Origin: SIG607 sp045537575
GTDB taxonomy: Bacteria; Bacillota; Clostridia; Oscillospirales; Acutalibacteraceae
NCBI GenBank assembly: GCA_045537575.1
Contig: JAZSPU010000038.1
Coordinates: forward strand, 1 to 28,148
DNA: 28,148 nt
Reading direction: 5' to 3'
Shown here: piece by piece, positions 7,127 through 15,844 of the stretch
How positions within the stretch are numbered: the first letter of the stretch is position 1
Layout: each line of letters opens with the position of its first letter
Notes under the pieces: model-generated
What the model saw: only the letters and a program-made list of their open reading frames with translations
Told to the model about the DNA's origin: nothing
Database searches by the model: none
Program-made: the position numbers and the translations under genes

Positions 7127-8506
7127 TTACATACATTTAATTTTAAGTTTTTTATAGGTTTTTATACATATAATCGCCTGAAGAACCAAAGTAATTGCCC
7201 AGCTGATAAAATAACTTAAAAACAGATAGAAATACTGTTGGTACGGATTTTCGGTCAGACCCCTTAATATCGGGAATACAACCCATATCCACAAAAATCT
7301 GAATCCGCAAACGCCAAATACCGAAACAAGCATAGGCGAAAGCGAAGTGCCCATACCTCTTATACAGCCCACAGTTACGTCCATAGCGCCGCAGATAAAG
7401 TAGGGTATGCACAGCACCACCAAATGCGTATAACCAAAGGTTATTGCCTCGTTGGTATTTGTGAAAAAGCCTATGAAGAATTTACCATATACTATTATGG
7501 GAACGGTAAGCACAGCGCCTATCACCATAGCGGTGGTGTTTAACGTAAAGATAAGCTTTTTAATCTGCTCTATTTTTTTAGCGCCTGTATTCTGTCCGAT
7601 AAAGGAAGTAGCGGCATGGTGTATAGAGTTCATAGGAATAAATATGAAATTTGCCACACTTGTAGCGGCGGCGCTTCCTGCCATAGCAAGCGGTCCGAAG
7701 GTATTTATAGTTGCCTGTAAAATTGTATTGGATACCGAAAAAATCATACCCTGAAGACCTGCAGGCACACCGATATAAAGGGTTTGCATCAAAGATTTTT
7801 TATGTATTTTAAGTTCCTTAAAACGCAGTCTGCAGTCATTATTCTGCTTTTTCATATATACAACTACTAAAACTGCTGAAACGCTCTGAGAAATAACGGT
7901 AGCTAGTGCTACGCCTGCTACACTCATATCAAAAACCACAACAAACAGTATATTAAGGCCTACGTTTAAAACTCCTGACACACCCAAAAATATAAGAGGA
8001 CGGGTAGTATCGCCTATAGAACGTAAAATAGCGCTTCCGAAGTTATAAATCAATTGCACGGGAAGTCCTAAAAAGTAAATTTTTGTATAAAGAGCCGCTA
8101 AATCCAGCACCTCTTCGGGAGCGTTCATTAGTTTAAGCAACGGCTGGGCGCAAAAGAATCCGACAGCGCCGATAACAACGCCTAAAATCACCGACAAAAG
8201 CATAGAGGTATGTACCGTTCTTTTTACTGCTTCGCTATTTTTAGCGCCCACGTTTTGAGCAACCACAACACCTGAACCGTTACCAAGCCCCATAGCCAAC
8301 GCGATTAGCGCGTTTATAAGCGAAGCGGTAGAACCTACTGCAGAAACAGCAAAGTCGCCATCAGAAGAAAACTTTCCTACAATAACAGTATCAGCAGCAT
8401 TAAAAAGAAGCTGCAGCAATCCCGATATTATTATAGGAACAGAAAACAGCAGTATTTTCTTTAAAAAAGGACCTGTGGTCATATCAAGAGTCCTTGCCCT
8501 TGTCAT
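7127..8506 (-). CDS. MATE family multidrug/Na+ or H+ antiporter
   Basis: The 459-aa integral membrane protein has about twelve hydrophobic segments arranged as two MatE halves. The N-terminal GPFLKKILLFSVPIIISGLLQ, NAADTVIVGKFS and NGSGVVVAQNVGAKN are typical of DinF/NorM-like MATE exporters of Firmicutes. The second half repeats the pattern in SFIGQNTGAKK and the PF.-TN segment. It exports cationic compounds in exchange for Na+ or H+; the actual substrate cannot be read from sequence. It is preceded by a hairpin behind the upstream secreted-protein operon, so it is probably transcribed separately or by read-through. Confidence 0.9.
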   Translation of the reverse strand: MTRARTLDMTTGPFLKKILLFSVPIIISGLLQLLFNAADTVIVGKFSSDGDFAVSAVGSTASLINALIALAMGLGNGSGVVVAQNVGAKNSEAVKRTVHTSMLLSVILGVVIGAVGFFCAQPLLKLMNAPEEVLDLAALYTKIYFLGLPVQLIYNFGSAILRSIGDTTRPLIFLGVSGVLNVGLNILFVVVFDMSVAGVALATVISQSVSAVLVVVYMKKQNNDCRLRFKELKIHKKSLMQTLYIGVPAGLQGMIFSVSNTILQATINTFGPLAMAGSAAATSVANFIFIPMNSIHHAATSFIGQNTGAKKIEQIKKLIFTLNTTAMVIGAVLTVPIIVYGKFFIGFFTNTNEAITFGYTHLVVLCIPYFICGAMDVTVGCIRGMGTSLSPMLVSVFGVCGFRFLWIWVVFPILRGLTENPYQQYFYLFLSYFISWAITLVLQAIICIKTYKKLKIKCM

Positions 8507-8531
8507 TAAAATTACTCCCTTTCCGCACTAA

Positions 8532-8555
8532 AACGGGACAGAAATCTGTCCCGTT
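8532..8555 (-). terminator. Terminator of the dockerin operon
   Basis: A perfect 10-bp stem (AACGGGACAG / CTGTCCCGTT) with a 4-base loop, 15 bases after the stop at 8570. The T-run on the minus strand is short (TTTTAG), so termination may be partial. Confidence 0.65.
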
Positions 8556-8569
8556 ATTTTAATTCATAT

Positions 8570-10078
8570 TTATAATCCGGCAAGTTTTAATTTTAAGTTT
8601 GCCAAATCTACGGTATCTACCACACCGTTTTTATCCATATCAACTAAAGCCCTGCAACCTGACACACCTGCCAAAGCAAGCTTTAACACCGCAAGGTCAA
8701 GGGTGTTCACAGTTCCGTCTCCGTTTGCATCTCCCGAAATTTCGTCGGTAAAATCAAATACGGCGCCGCAAAGCGAACAATCATATACCTGACCTTTTCC
8801 CAATATTCTCCATGCAGCAAAGCTGCCGTGACCGTCGTTGCAAAGCACGTATTCTTCCTCAATAAAATTTCCCGTTGTGTAGTTATTATAAATATCCTTA
8901 GTAATGAGAATATTCATAGACTTACCTTCCATAGTAAATCCGAAAAACGAACCGTTTGTTAAATTATTGAGACCGGCTATATGATCCACTGTATTGTTTT
9001 TTATATCATAAGAATATATTCTGTAAGAATCGCTGTAGAAAATACGTCCGTTATAAGCGCTTATTCCCGAATAATAGCCGTAATACCAGCTATTCTGATT
9101 TCCGCCTTTATACCACTTTTTCTCAAGGTCAGCAAGATAGGTATAACTATAAAAATCCCTTGTTCTCACCAATCCGCCCACTTTATAGTCAAGATAATAC
9201 CAGAAGCCGTCCTCGTAAATTATGGCAGAATCCGCATTTGCCCAAAGCTCACCGCCTGTATAGTCCACACAGGTGGTTTCTATTCCTAAAGGATTATACC
9301 AATTATCATGATTTCCGTTATTTATTTGGCTATCGGAAAGAAGAAAGAAATCATGAAATGCTTTGCCCTGAAAATCAATTTTAACATTAGACTTAAGCGC
9401 TATACAGGGATCATCGTGAGTAACATCCACGTGATGCCATTTGCCGTTTATTTTAACTACGTTCCAAGCGTGATCATCTTCAATACTCAGCACATAATAA
9501 TTTTCTATACCAACTCTGTCCAGCAGATATTTATACAGAAAAGCATACGACTGACAAACGCCCACACCCTCGGTGAGAAGTTCATAAATCGTATAATTCG
9601 CAAGATTTCTGTCAGCATAAAAAATCATATCATACTTAAAATTCACGCATATCCAGTCGTGAAAATAAAGTGCTTTTTGCGCATCGGTCCAACTGCTGTT
9701 TACACCTGCTATTACAGGCGAAAGCATATTTTCTATTTGGGCCTTACTGCTCTTGATACTGCTTTTATTATAACCGTTTTTATAGTTAAAGGAAGTAATC
9801 TTGGTTACGTAATTACCGGAATAATTATAGCTGCAGTTATTATAATAGTGATGAACCTCAGGATAAAGATAAAAAAGCTTTTGTTCAATATCATTCAATT
9901 CATTTCGGGTGATTTTATAACTGCTCACATTAAGAGAGGACTCTCCGTTTAAAACTGCATTTATAAACACTTTTTCTTTATTTGTCAAAGAGGCTGCCGA
10001 AACATCTATACGTGGCATTATACCAACCAATATCAAAACTGCAACCAATAAAGAAACAAATTTTTTGATTTTCATCAT
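8570..10078 (-). CDS. Secreted transglutaminase-like protein with C-terminal dockerin (second gene)
   Basis: The 502-aa protein has a signal peptide (residues 1 to about 28, ending DVSAAS). A transglutaminase-core domain lies around 115-230 with a Cys-His-Asp triad: C175 in GVGVCQSYAF, H203 in DDHAWNVV, D218 in WHHVDVTHDD. A middle region rich in Tyr/Asn/Trp resembles short beta-propeller or DUF5050-like repeats. The type I dockerin (about 445-502) has two Ca-binding repeats, DANGDGTVNTLDLA and DMDKNGVVDTVDLA. It is probably a cell-surface or cellulosome-docked cysteine protease or crosslinking enzyme. Its ATG overlaps the stop of the upstream paralogue by four bases, so the two are translationally coupled. 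The substrate is unknown. Confidence 0.85.
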   Translation of the reverse strand: MMKIKKFVSLLVAVLILVGIMPRIDVSAASLTNKEKVFINAVLNGESSLNVSSYKITRNELNDIEQKLFYLYPEVHHYYNNCSYNYSGNYVTKITSFNYKNGYNKSSIKSSKAQIENMLSPVIAGVNSSWTDAQKALYFHDWICVNFKYDMIFYADRNLANYTIYELLTEGVGVCQSYAFLYKYLLDRVGIENYYVLSIEDDHAWNVVKINGKWHHVDVTHDDPCIALKSNVKIDFQGKAFHDFFLLSDSQINNGNHDNWYNPLGIETTCVDYTGGELWANADSAIIYEDGFWYYLDYKVGGLVRTRDFYSYTYLADLEKKWYKGGNQNSWYYGYYSGISAYNGRIFYSDSYRIYSYDIKNNTVDHIAGLNNLTNGSFFGFTMEGKSMNILITKDIYNNYTTGNFIEEEYVLCNDGHGSFAAWRILGKGQVYDCSLCGAVFDFTDEISGDANGDGTVNTLDLAVLKLALAGVSGCRALVDMDKNGVVDTVDLANLKLKLAGL

Positions 10079-11634
10079 TTTCTCAATCCCGCCAATACAA
10101 GTTTAAGCTCTGCAAGGTCAACAGTATCAACCTTTTTGTCCGAATTCAAATCTACGCCAATGCTTATGTCATGATTAATACTTGCAAGATACAATTTCAA
10201 ATCAGCAAGGTCGGTAGTGTTTACTTTTCCGTCGCCGTTTGCATCGCCTAAAATAACATCACTGAGAGTAGGTATTGTCTGTCTCTCTACTATATCAGCG
10301 CAGTAATAACAGAATTTAACCCTTTCTCCCTCTTCGGTTTTAGTAGGCTGTTTAACAATTTCCCAATCGGTAGAAAGATGAGCAATATTAACGCCTAACG
10401 TATATTCTCCTTCTATTACTGCATTTTTTAAAATATCATCGGGACTTATTAAATAGCTAATGGTTTTACCATCCATATTAAGACCGTAGTAATACTTACC
10501 TTCAGGTCTGTCTATGGGAACAGTTTTAAATTCATTATGATGGCTGTCATAAACGCAAATTTCTTTTTCGGTATTGAAGAAAAGATGTCCGTTATGTTCG
10601 AAAAGACCTGCATAGTAGTTGTTCTGAACCCTGCCGTCATCTTTTTTCCAGCCGTAAATGCCCCACTGTTCAACGTAATATCCTACTTCTTTAATTTTTT
10701 CGGTATTTTTAAAATCCTTTGTACGCATAAGTCCGCCGGCGTCTTTACTGTTATCAAGATAATACCAATATTCACCGATTTTGTGAACAGCAGTGGTTGC
10801 TGTTCTCCAGGAATCATTGCCTGAATATTCGCCGCATACTATTCCGCTCACACTTGGAATGTAGAAATCGTCATGCTCTGAATCAGCAATAATTTGACTG
10901 TCGGAAAGAAGGAATTTATCGTGTCTTACTTCGCCTACATAATCATAATGATAGGTTTCTCCTAAAATCGGATCATCATAGGTAGCATCAACGTGATACC
11001 ATTTTCCGTCAATCTGAACCACATTCCAACCGTGGTTATCGGTTTCACTTATAACATAATAACTGTTTATACCCATACGGCGAAGAATATACATATATGT
11101 ATAGGCATAGCTCTGACAAACACCTCTTTTGTCCTTCAAAAAGCCGACTATATCGTGGTTTTCATCACCGGGATGTTCAAAAAGATCATAGTCATACATA
11201 TAGTTAACGTCAAGCCAGTCATGAACGTAAAGGGCCTTTTCGGCATCTGACCAATCTTTGCCTATTTTATTTATAACCTTATTGGTTTCATTTTCCATAA
11301 ACATACGCTCAATAAGCATCTGTTCCTTTGTCATAGAATATACAAGTTCAAGCGTATCCCATTCATATGTTTCGGGATTAACAGTTATACCGCCAATATT
11401 CCAATAATAATACTCGGGATACTGATTAAAAAGATACTGTAAATAAACGAGTATTTCATCTTGACCGGTATATTTAATCTTATATTCACTTAGGTCAACT
11501 TCCGTTTCCATATTATGAATAGCGTTTATAATCTTTTCCTGATAGGTAAGCGCTTTACTTTCAGCAAACGATACTACCGAAAATGCGCCTAAAAGAATAA
11601 CTATGCTTAAGATTATTGATAAAAGTTTTTTCAT
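10075..11634 (-). CDS. Secreted transglutaminase-like protein with C-terminal dockerin (first gene)
   Basis: The 519-aa paralogue of the downstream gene has the same architecture. The signal peptide ends near FSVVSFAES, and the TGc core has C173 (GVCQSYAY), H201 (NHGWNVV) and D216 (WYHVDATYDD). The central region describes displayed state (GEYWYYLDN, GLMRTKDFK) as in the paralogue. The C-terminal dockerin has DANGDGKVNTTDLADLK and DLNSDKKVDTVDLAELK. Dockerins bind cohesin modules of a scaffold protein, which is not in this window. The two genes form an operon from the promoter at 11691-11719 and probably arose by tandem duplication followed by strong divergence. Confidence 0.85.
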   Translation of the reverse strand: MKKLLSIILSIVILLGAFSVVSFAESKALTYQEKIINAIHNMETEVDLSEYKIKYTGQDEILVYLQYLFNQYPEYYYWNIGGITVNPETYEWDTLELVYSMTKEQMLIERMFMENETNKVINKIGKDWSDAEKALYVHDWLDVNYMYDYDLFEHPGDENHDIVGFLKDKRGVCQSYAYTYMYILRRMGINSYYVISETDNHGWNVVQIDGKWYHVDATYDDPILGETYHYDYVGEVRHDKFLLSDSQIIADSEHDDFYIPSVSGIVCGEYSGNDSWRTATTAVHKIGEYWYYLDNSKDAGGLMRTKDFKNTEKIKEVGYYVEQWGIYGWKKDDGRVQNNYYAGLFEHNGHLFFNTEKEICVYDSHHNEFKTVPIDRPEGKYYYGLNMDGKTISYLISPDDILKNAVIEGEYTLGVNIAHLSTDWEIVKQPTKTEEGERVKFCYYCADIVERQTIPTLSDVILGDANGDGKVNTTDLADLKLYLASINHDISIGVDLNSDKKVDTVDLAELKLVLAGLRK

Positions 11635-11690
11635 TTATTTATTCCCCTTAACTTAGTATATAACGGATACTCAATATCCTAACCCATTAT

Positions 11691-11719
11691 ATTTTATTAT
11701 CAAACAATTAATAAGTCAA
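11691..11719 (-). promoter_or_regulatory. Promoter of the dockerin operon
   Basis: TTGACT (11714-11719), a 17-base spacer, TAAAAT (11691-11696) on the minus strand. It is 57 bases before the first ATG. Confidence 0.65.
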
Positions 11720-11752
11720 CCGCTTAAAAATAATTCTACGAAATTTATAAAA

Positions 11753-11787
11753 ATATCCTACACAAAAAATCTTTTCGTGTAGGATAT
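11753..11787 (-). terminator. Terminator of the aconitase operon
   Basis: A perfect 11-bp stem (ATATCCTACAC / GTGTAGGATAT) with a 13-base loop. On the minus strand it is followed by TTTTATAAA, 18 bases after the aconitase stop. Confidence 0.8.
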
Positions 11788-11804
11788 AGCTAATTTATAT
11801 AGTA

Positions 11805-13733
11805 TTAAGATTCTTTTGCTACAAAAGCTAAAAGACCGCCTGCCTTTAAAATAGCCTTTTGTCTTTCGGTGAAGGAGCAAGAAAGTATAATTTCTTCTCC
11901 CGTTGTATTGTCTTTAAGAGTCATTTCGCCCTTATCCATACCGTCATAAATATCACTAAGGCTAAGACTGTCGCCCTGACTAAGCTTATCGTAATCGTCG
12001 GGATTTTTAAGGGTAACAGGCATAATTCCCGCATTAATAAGATTTGCAATATGAATTCTTGCAAAGCTCTTTGCAATTACAACTCTGACACCTAAATACA
12101 TAGGAACAAGCGCTGCGTGTTCACGGGATGAGCCCTGACCGTAGTTAGAACCGCCGAGAATAAAGCTTTCCCCTGCCGCTTTTGCTCTATTGGGGAAGGT
12201 TTCATCACAAACGCCGAAGCAGAACTTACTAAGATAAGGAATATTGGAACGGTAGGGAAGTATTTTAGCGCCTGCAGGCATAATGTGGTCGGTGGTAATA
12301 TTATCGCCAACCTTTAAAACAAGCTCTGCAGTAAGGCTGTTATTTTGAGGACGGGCTTCGGGGAACTTTTTAATATTGGGGCCTCTGAGCACCTCTACAT
12401 CCTTGCTTTCCTCAACCGATGCAGGTTCAAGCACTGCGCTATCGTTAATAAGGAAACTTTCGGGCATAGTAACCTCAATTTTTTCTCCCATAAGTCTGGG
12501 ATCGGTAATTTCGCCGGTAAGGGCAGCCGCAACAGCGGTTTCGGGAGAAACAAGATAAACTTTACCGTCTGCAGTACCGCTTCTGCCTTCAAAGTTACGG
12601 TTAAAGGTACGAAGGGAGACGCCTGCAGAGTTGGGAGAAAAGCCCATACCGATACAGGGACCGCAAGCACATTCAAGCACTCTTGCTCCTGCAGCAATTA
12701 TATCAGACAGCGCTCCGCAATCGGAAAGCATGGTAAGAACCTGCTTACTGCCGGGAGATACGGAAAGGCTAACGCTTTCCTTTATGGTTTTGCCCTTAAG
12801 CATAGCGGCAACCTTTAACATATCGAAAAGAGAAGAGTTGGTACAAGAGCCGATACAAACCTGATCAACCTTTACTCCCTTAAGGGAAGACACGGTAACA
12901 ATGTTATCGGGGCTGTGAGGACAGGCTATAAGGGGCTCAAGCTCACTCATATTTATGTCGATAATTCTATCATATACGGCATCTTCATCGCTGGAAAGAG
13001 GAATGTAATCCTCTTCTCTGCCCTGCTTTTTAAGAAATTCTCTTGTGATTTCATCGGAAGGGAAAATCGAGGTGGTAGCGCCGAGCTCGGTTCCCATATT
13101 TGTAATGGTTGCGCGTTCGGGAACAGAAAGATTCTTAACACCCTCGCCGCCCCATTCAATAATAGCGCCTACACCGCCTTTTACAGAGAGAATACGTAAA
13201 ATTTCAAGGCTTACGTCCTTGGCGGTAACGTAAGGATTAAGTTTTCCCGTAAGGTTAACCTTATACATTTTAGGCATAGTGATAAAGTATGCGCCGCCGC
13301 CCATTGCAACAGCAACGTCAAGACCGCCCGCACCAAAGGAAAGCATACCGATACCGCCGCCTGTGGGGGTATGGCTGTCGGAGCCTATAAGGGTTTTACC
13401 GGGTTTGCCGAAGCGCTCTAAATGTACCTGATGGCAGATACCGTTACCGGGACGGGAAAAGTATATACCGTGCTTTTTGGCAACCGACTGGATATAACGG
13501 TGGTCGTCGGCATTTTCAAAGCCCGACTGAAGTGTGTTATGGTCGATATAAGCAACGCTTTTTTCGGTCTTTACCCTGTCAATTCCCATAGTTTCAAACT
13601 CAAGATAAGCCATTGTTCCCGTTGCATCTTGGGTAAGAGTCTGGTCTATTTTAAGTGATATTTCACTTCCTACGGTCATATCGCCGCTTCTTAAATGTTC
13701 TTTAATAATTTTCTGTGCTATGGTAAGTCCCAT
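11805..13733 (-). CDS. Aconitate hydratase
   Basis: The 642-aa enzyme interconverts citrate and isocitrate using a 4Fe-4S cluster. The N-terminal DQTLTQDATGTMAYLEF and the GSDSHTPTGGGIGMLSFGAG segment are diagnostic. Cluster cysteines lie in CIGSCTNSS (about residue 293) and CACGPCIGMG (about 354). The C-terminal swivelling domain has NYGQGSSREHAALVPMY. At about 640 residues it belongs to the shorter aconitase type found in Clostridia and other anaerobes, not the roughly 900-aa AcnA. It starts one base after the GntR gene stop, with AGGAGG inside that gene's end. Together with the upstream citrate synthase candidate it supplies isocitrate for 2-oxoglutarate and glutamate synthesis. Confidence 0.93.
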   Translation of the reverse strand: MGLTIAQKIIKEHLRSGDMTVGSEISLKIDQTLTQDATGTMAYLEFETMGIDRVKTEKSVAYIDHNTLQSGFENADDHRYIQSVAKKHGIYFSRPGNGICHQVHLERFGKPGKTLIGSDSHTPTGGGIGMLSFGAGGLDVAVAMGGGAYFITMPKMYKVNLTGKLNPYVTAKDVSLEILRILSVKGGVGAIIEWGGEGVKNLSVPERATITNMGTELGATTSIFPSDEITREFLKKQGREEDYIPLSSDEDAVYDRIIDINMSELEPLIACPHSPDNIVTVSSLKGVKVDQVCIGSCTNSSLFDMLKVAAMLKGKTIKESVSLSVSPGSKQVLTMLSDCGALSDIIAAGARVLECACGPCIGMGFSPNSAGVSLRTFNRNFEGRSGTADGKVYLVSPETAVAAALTGEITDPRLMGEKIEVTMPESFLINDSAVLEPASVEESKDVEVLRGPNIKKFPEARPQNNSLTAELVLKVGDNITTDHIMPAGAKILPYRSNIPYLSKFCFGVCDETFPNRAKAAGESFILGGSNYGQGSSREHAALVPMYLGVRVVIAKSFARIHIANLINAGIMPVTLKNPDDYDKLSQGDSLSLSDIYDGMDKGEMTLKDNTTGEEIILSCSFTERQKAILKAGGLLAFVAKES

Positions 13734-13734
13734 T

Positions 13735-14382
13735 TTAGTTTTCCTCCTTGTTTATTATATGGGCATAGGCATTTTTAACGTGCTCGGTCATCTTTTCTCT
13801 TGCCAAAGCTCCGTCTTTTAAGGAAATCGCCTTTAAAATCATTCTGTGTTCTTTAACAGAAAGCTCTGCTCTTATTTGGTTTTCTACAGCAGCCCTTCTG
13901 TATTTTTGTATTTTCTTATGAAGCGGCACAAGAGTGCTGTATAAAACGTTGCTTCCCGAAAACTTATATATAAGCTCATGAAATTCGTTGTCCATACTTT
14001 TTATATGGTCGGCATCCTTTTTAGCAGAATAAAATTCCTGCAAATCCACAAGCTCGGAAAGTCTGTTTAATTCTTCGTCGGTTATCCGCTCGGCAGCCTT
14101 TTGGGCAGCCATACCCTCAATTACACAGCGGATTTCATAAATGTCCTTTAAATCATCTTCGTTTATGCCTATTACCATACAGCCTCTTGGTGTTTCTTCA
14201 ATAATATGTTCAACAGCAAGTCTGTGGAGAGCTTCTCTGACGGGGGTACGGCTGACGCCTAGGTTTTCACTTATTTTAAGCTCGGTAAGAATTTCGCCGC
14301 GCTTATATTTACCGATTAAAATATCTGCTTCAAGTTGATCAAAAACTTGATCTGCAAGGGATATTGTTTTATGCTCTAACAT
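13735..14382 (-). CDS. GntR-family (FCD domain) transcriptional regulator
   Basis: The 215-aa protein has an N-terminal winged helix-turn-helix (about 10-75; LKISENLGVSRTPVREALHR is the recognition signature). The C-terminal all-helical FCD ligand-binding domain contains likely metal ligands (DNEFHELIY, VKEHRMILKAI, EHVKNAY). FCD regulators sense small carboxylates or sugar acids. Its place between citrate synthase and aconitase, and the palindrome ATTGTATACAAT at the operon promoter, suggest it represses its own operon and responds to citrate or a related acid. This is inference. AAAAGGGGAAT precedes the ATG. Confidence 0.9.
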   Translation of the reverse strand: MLEHKTISLADQVFDQLEADILIGKYKRGEILTELKISENLGVSRTPVREALHRLAVEHIIEETPRGCMVIGINEDDLKDIYEIRCVIEGMAAQKAAERITDEELNRLSELVDLQEFYSAKKDADHIKSMDNEFHELIYKFSGSNVLYSTLVPLHKKIQKYRRAAVENQIRAELSVKEHRMILKAISLKDGALAREKMTEHVKNAYAHIINKEEN

Positions 14383-14397
14383 ATTTTTATTCCCCTT

Positions 14398-15777
14398 TTA
14401 CAGTCTTTTGAATTTCCCGCAGGAAAATTCTTCAATTTTTTCTTCAATTTCGCCGTTAGAAAGAGTGGTCTGTCTTCCGTCCTCGTATTCTTTGTCTATC
14501 CATTCCTTTAAACGTACAACAAGGTCGCTTCGCTTATCAACAGCCTCTTCCCCTGTTAGTCTGTAGTTTTCGTTTATCCAGTAAGCAATTCCTGCAAGAC
14601 CTGAGGTTTTGCTGAGCATAACGGCAGGACGTCTTCCAAGGATTTTTTCGGTATTAAAGATATTATAAATTTCTTCATCCTTTAAAAGTCCGTCGGCGTG
14701 AATACCTGCTCTTGTCACGTTAAAGTTTCTGCCCACAAAGGGAGTCATAGGCGGAATATCGTAGTTCATTTCTTTTTTGAAGTATTCTGCTATTTCGGTA
14801 ATGGCGGTTGTATCCATACCATCAAGACTTCCTCTAAGTGATGCATATTCAAGAACCATAGCTTCAAGGGGAATATTGCCGGTTCTTTCTCCTATGCCGA
14901 GAAGTGAACAGTTAACGGCAGATGCGCCGTAAAGCCAAGCGGTAGAAGCGTTTGTAACTGCCTTATAGAAGTCGTTATGACCATGCCATTCAAGCATTTC
15001 GCTGGGCACGTCAGAATAATGCTGAAGTCCGTAAATAATACCGGGCACACTTCTGGGAAGCGCAACCTCACTAAAGGGTACGCCATAGCCCATAGTATCA
15101 CAAGCGCGGATTTTTACGGGGATACCTGCATCCTGACTCATCTTCATAAGCTCATTTACAAAAGGCACAACAAAGCCGTAGAAGTCGGCTCTGGTTATAT
15201 CCTCAAGGTGACAACGGGGCATAACACCTGCTTCAAAAGCAAGAGCAACGGCAGAAAGATAATGCTCCATTACCTGCTTTCTTGTCATCTTAAGCTTTTT
15301 GAAAATATGATAGTCGGAGCAGGAAACAAGAATACCCGTCTCTCTGATACCAAGGTCACGAACCAGCTTAAAGTCTTCCTTATTAGCTCTTATCCAAGTG
15401 GTAATTTCGGGGAATTTTAGACCTAATTCCCTACATTTTTCGAGGGCTTCTCTGTCCTTTTTGCTATATACGAAAAATTCGGTCTGACGTATAATTCCGT
15501 AAGGACCGCCAAGCTTTGACATAAGCTTATATAAATCAACAATCTGTTTTACGGTATAGGGCTCAACCGACTGCTGACCGTCACGAAGAGAGGTATCGGT
15601 AATCCAAATTTCCTTTGGCATACTCATAGGTACTCTTCTGTGGTTAAAAGCGATTTTCGGTACGTCCTCATAATTATATACGTTTCTGTATAAATTAGGC
15701 TCTGCTACGTCTTGCAGAGAATATTTATAGCTTTTAAGTTCCAAAAGATTACTTTTTGGTGATATTTCAAGCATCAT
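14398..15777 (-). CDS. Re-citrate synthase candidate (homocitrate/isopropylmalate synthase family)
   Basis: The protein has about 459 aa. It carries the DRE-TIM metallolyase HMGL-like domain: DTSLRDGQQSVEPYT near the N-terminus, CHLEDITRADFYGF, and the metal ligands in WHGHNDFYKAV, then NCSLLGIGERTGN. The family includes isopropylmalate and homocitrate synthases and the Re-type citrate synthase of Clostridium kluyveri, which condenses acetyl-CoA with oxaloacetate. The direct linkage to aconitase, and no leucine or lysine genes nearby, favours citrate formation. Homocitrate synthase cannot be excluded. The start is uncertain: GTG at 15783, ATG at 15777 and ATG at 15774 are in frame behind a weak AAGTGAG. 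It is the first gene of the operon. Confidence 0.82.
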   Translation of the reverse strand: MMLEISPKSNLLELKSYKYSLQDVAEPNLYRNVYNYEDVPKIAFNHRRVPMSMPKEIWITDTSLRDGQQSVEPYTVKQIVDLYKLMSKLGGPYGIIRQTEFFVYSKKDREALEKCRELGLKFPEITTWIRANKEDFKLVRDLGIRETGILVSCSDYHIFKKLKMTRKQVMEHYLSAVALAFEAGVMPRCHLEDITRADFYGFVVPFVNELMKMSQDAGIPVKIRACDTMGYGVPFSEVALPRSVPGIIYGLQHYSDVPSEMLEWHGHNDFYKAVTNASTAWLYGASAVNCSLLGIGERTGNIPLEAMVLEYASLRGSLDGMDTTAITEIAEYFKKEMNYDIPPMTPFVGRNFNVTRAGIHADGLLKDEEIYNIFNTEKILGRRPAVMLSKTSGLAGIAYWINENYRLTGEEAVDKRSDLVVRLKEWIDKEYEDGRQTTLSNGEIEEKIEEFSCGKFKRL

Positions 15778-15796
15778 TATCACTCACTTTCAAAAG

Positions 15797-15808
15797 ATTG
15801 TATACAAT
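15797..15808 (-). promoter_or_regulatory. Palindromic operator, probably for the GntR regulator
   Basis: The perfect 12-bp palindrome ATTGTATACAAT overlaps two bases of the -10 box and covers the likely transcription start. FCD/GntR regulators typically bind TTGTATACAA-like palindromes. A second, looser dyad (ATAC-AGA-GTAT) lies in the promoter spacer (15817-15827). Confidence 0.7.
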
Positions 15809-15835
15809 TATACCAACATACTCTGTATATGTCAA
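15807..15835 (-). promoter_or_regulatory. Consensus promoter of the citrate synthase/GntR/aconitase operon
   Basis: TTGACA (15830-15835), a 17-base spacer and TATAAT (15807-15812): a perfect sigma-A promoter on the minus strand. A promoter this strong would need repression, which the overlapping palindrome could provide. Confidence 0.9.
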
Positions 15836-15844
15836 TACATAAAT

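Noticed and set aside
14977..15420. 147-aa frame antisense to the citrate synthase gene
   Set aside because: It is a shadow of a well-supported gene, with no promoter or ribosome site.
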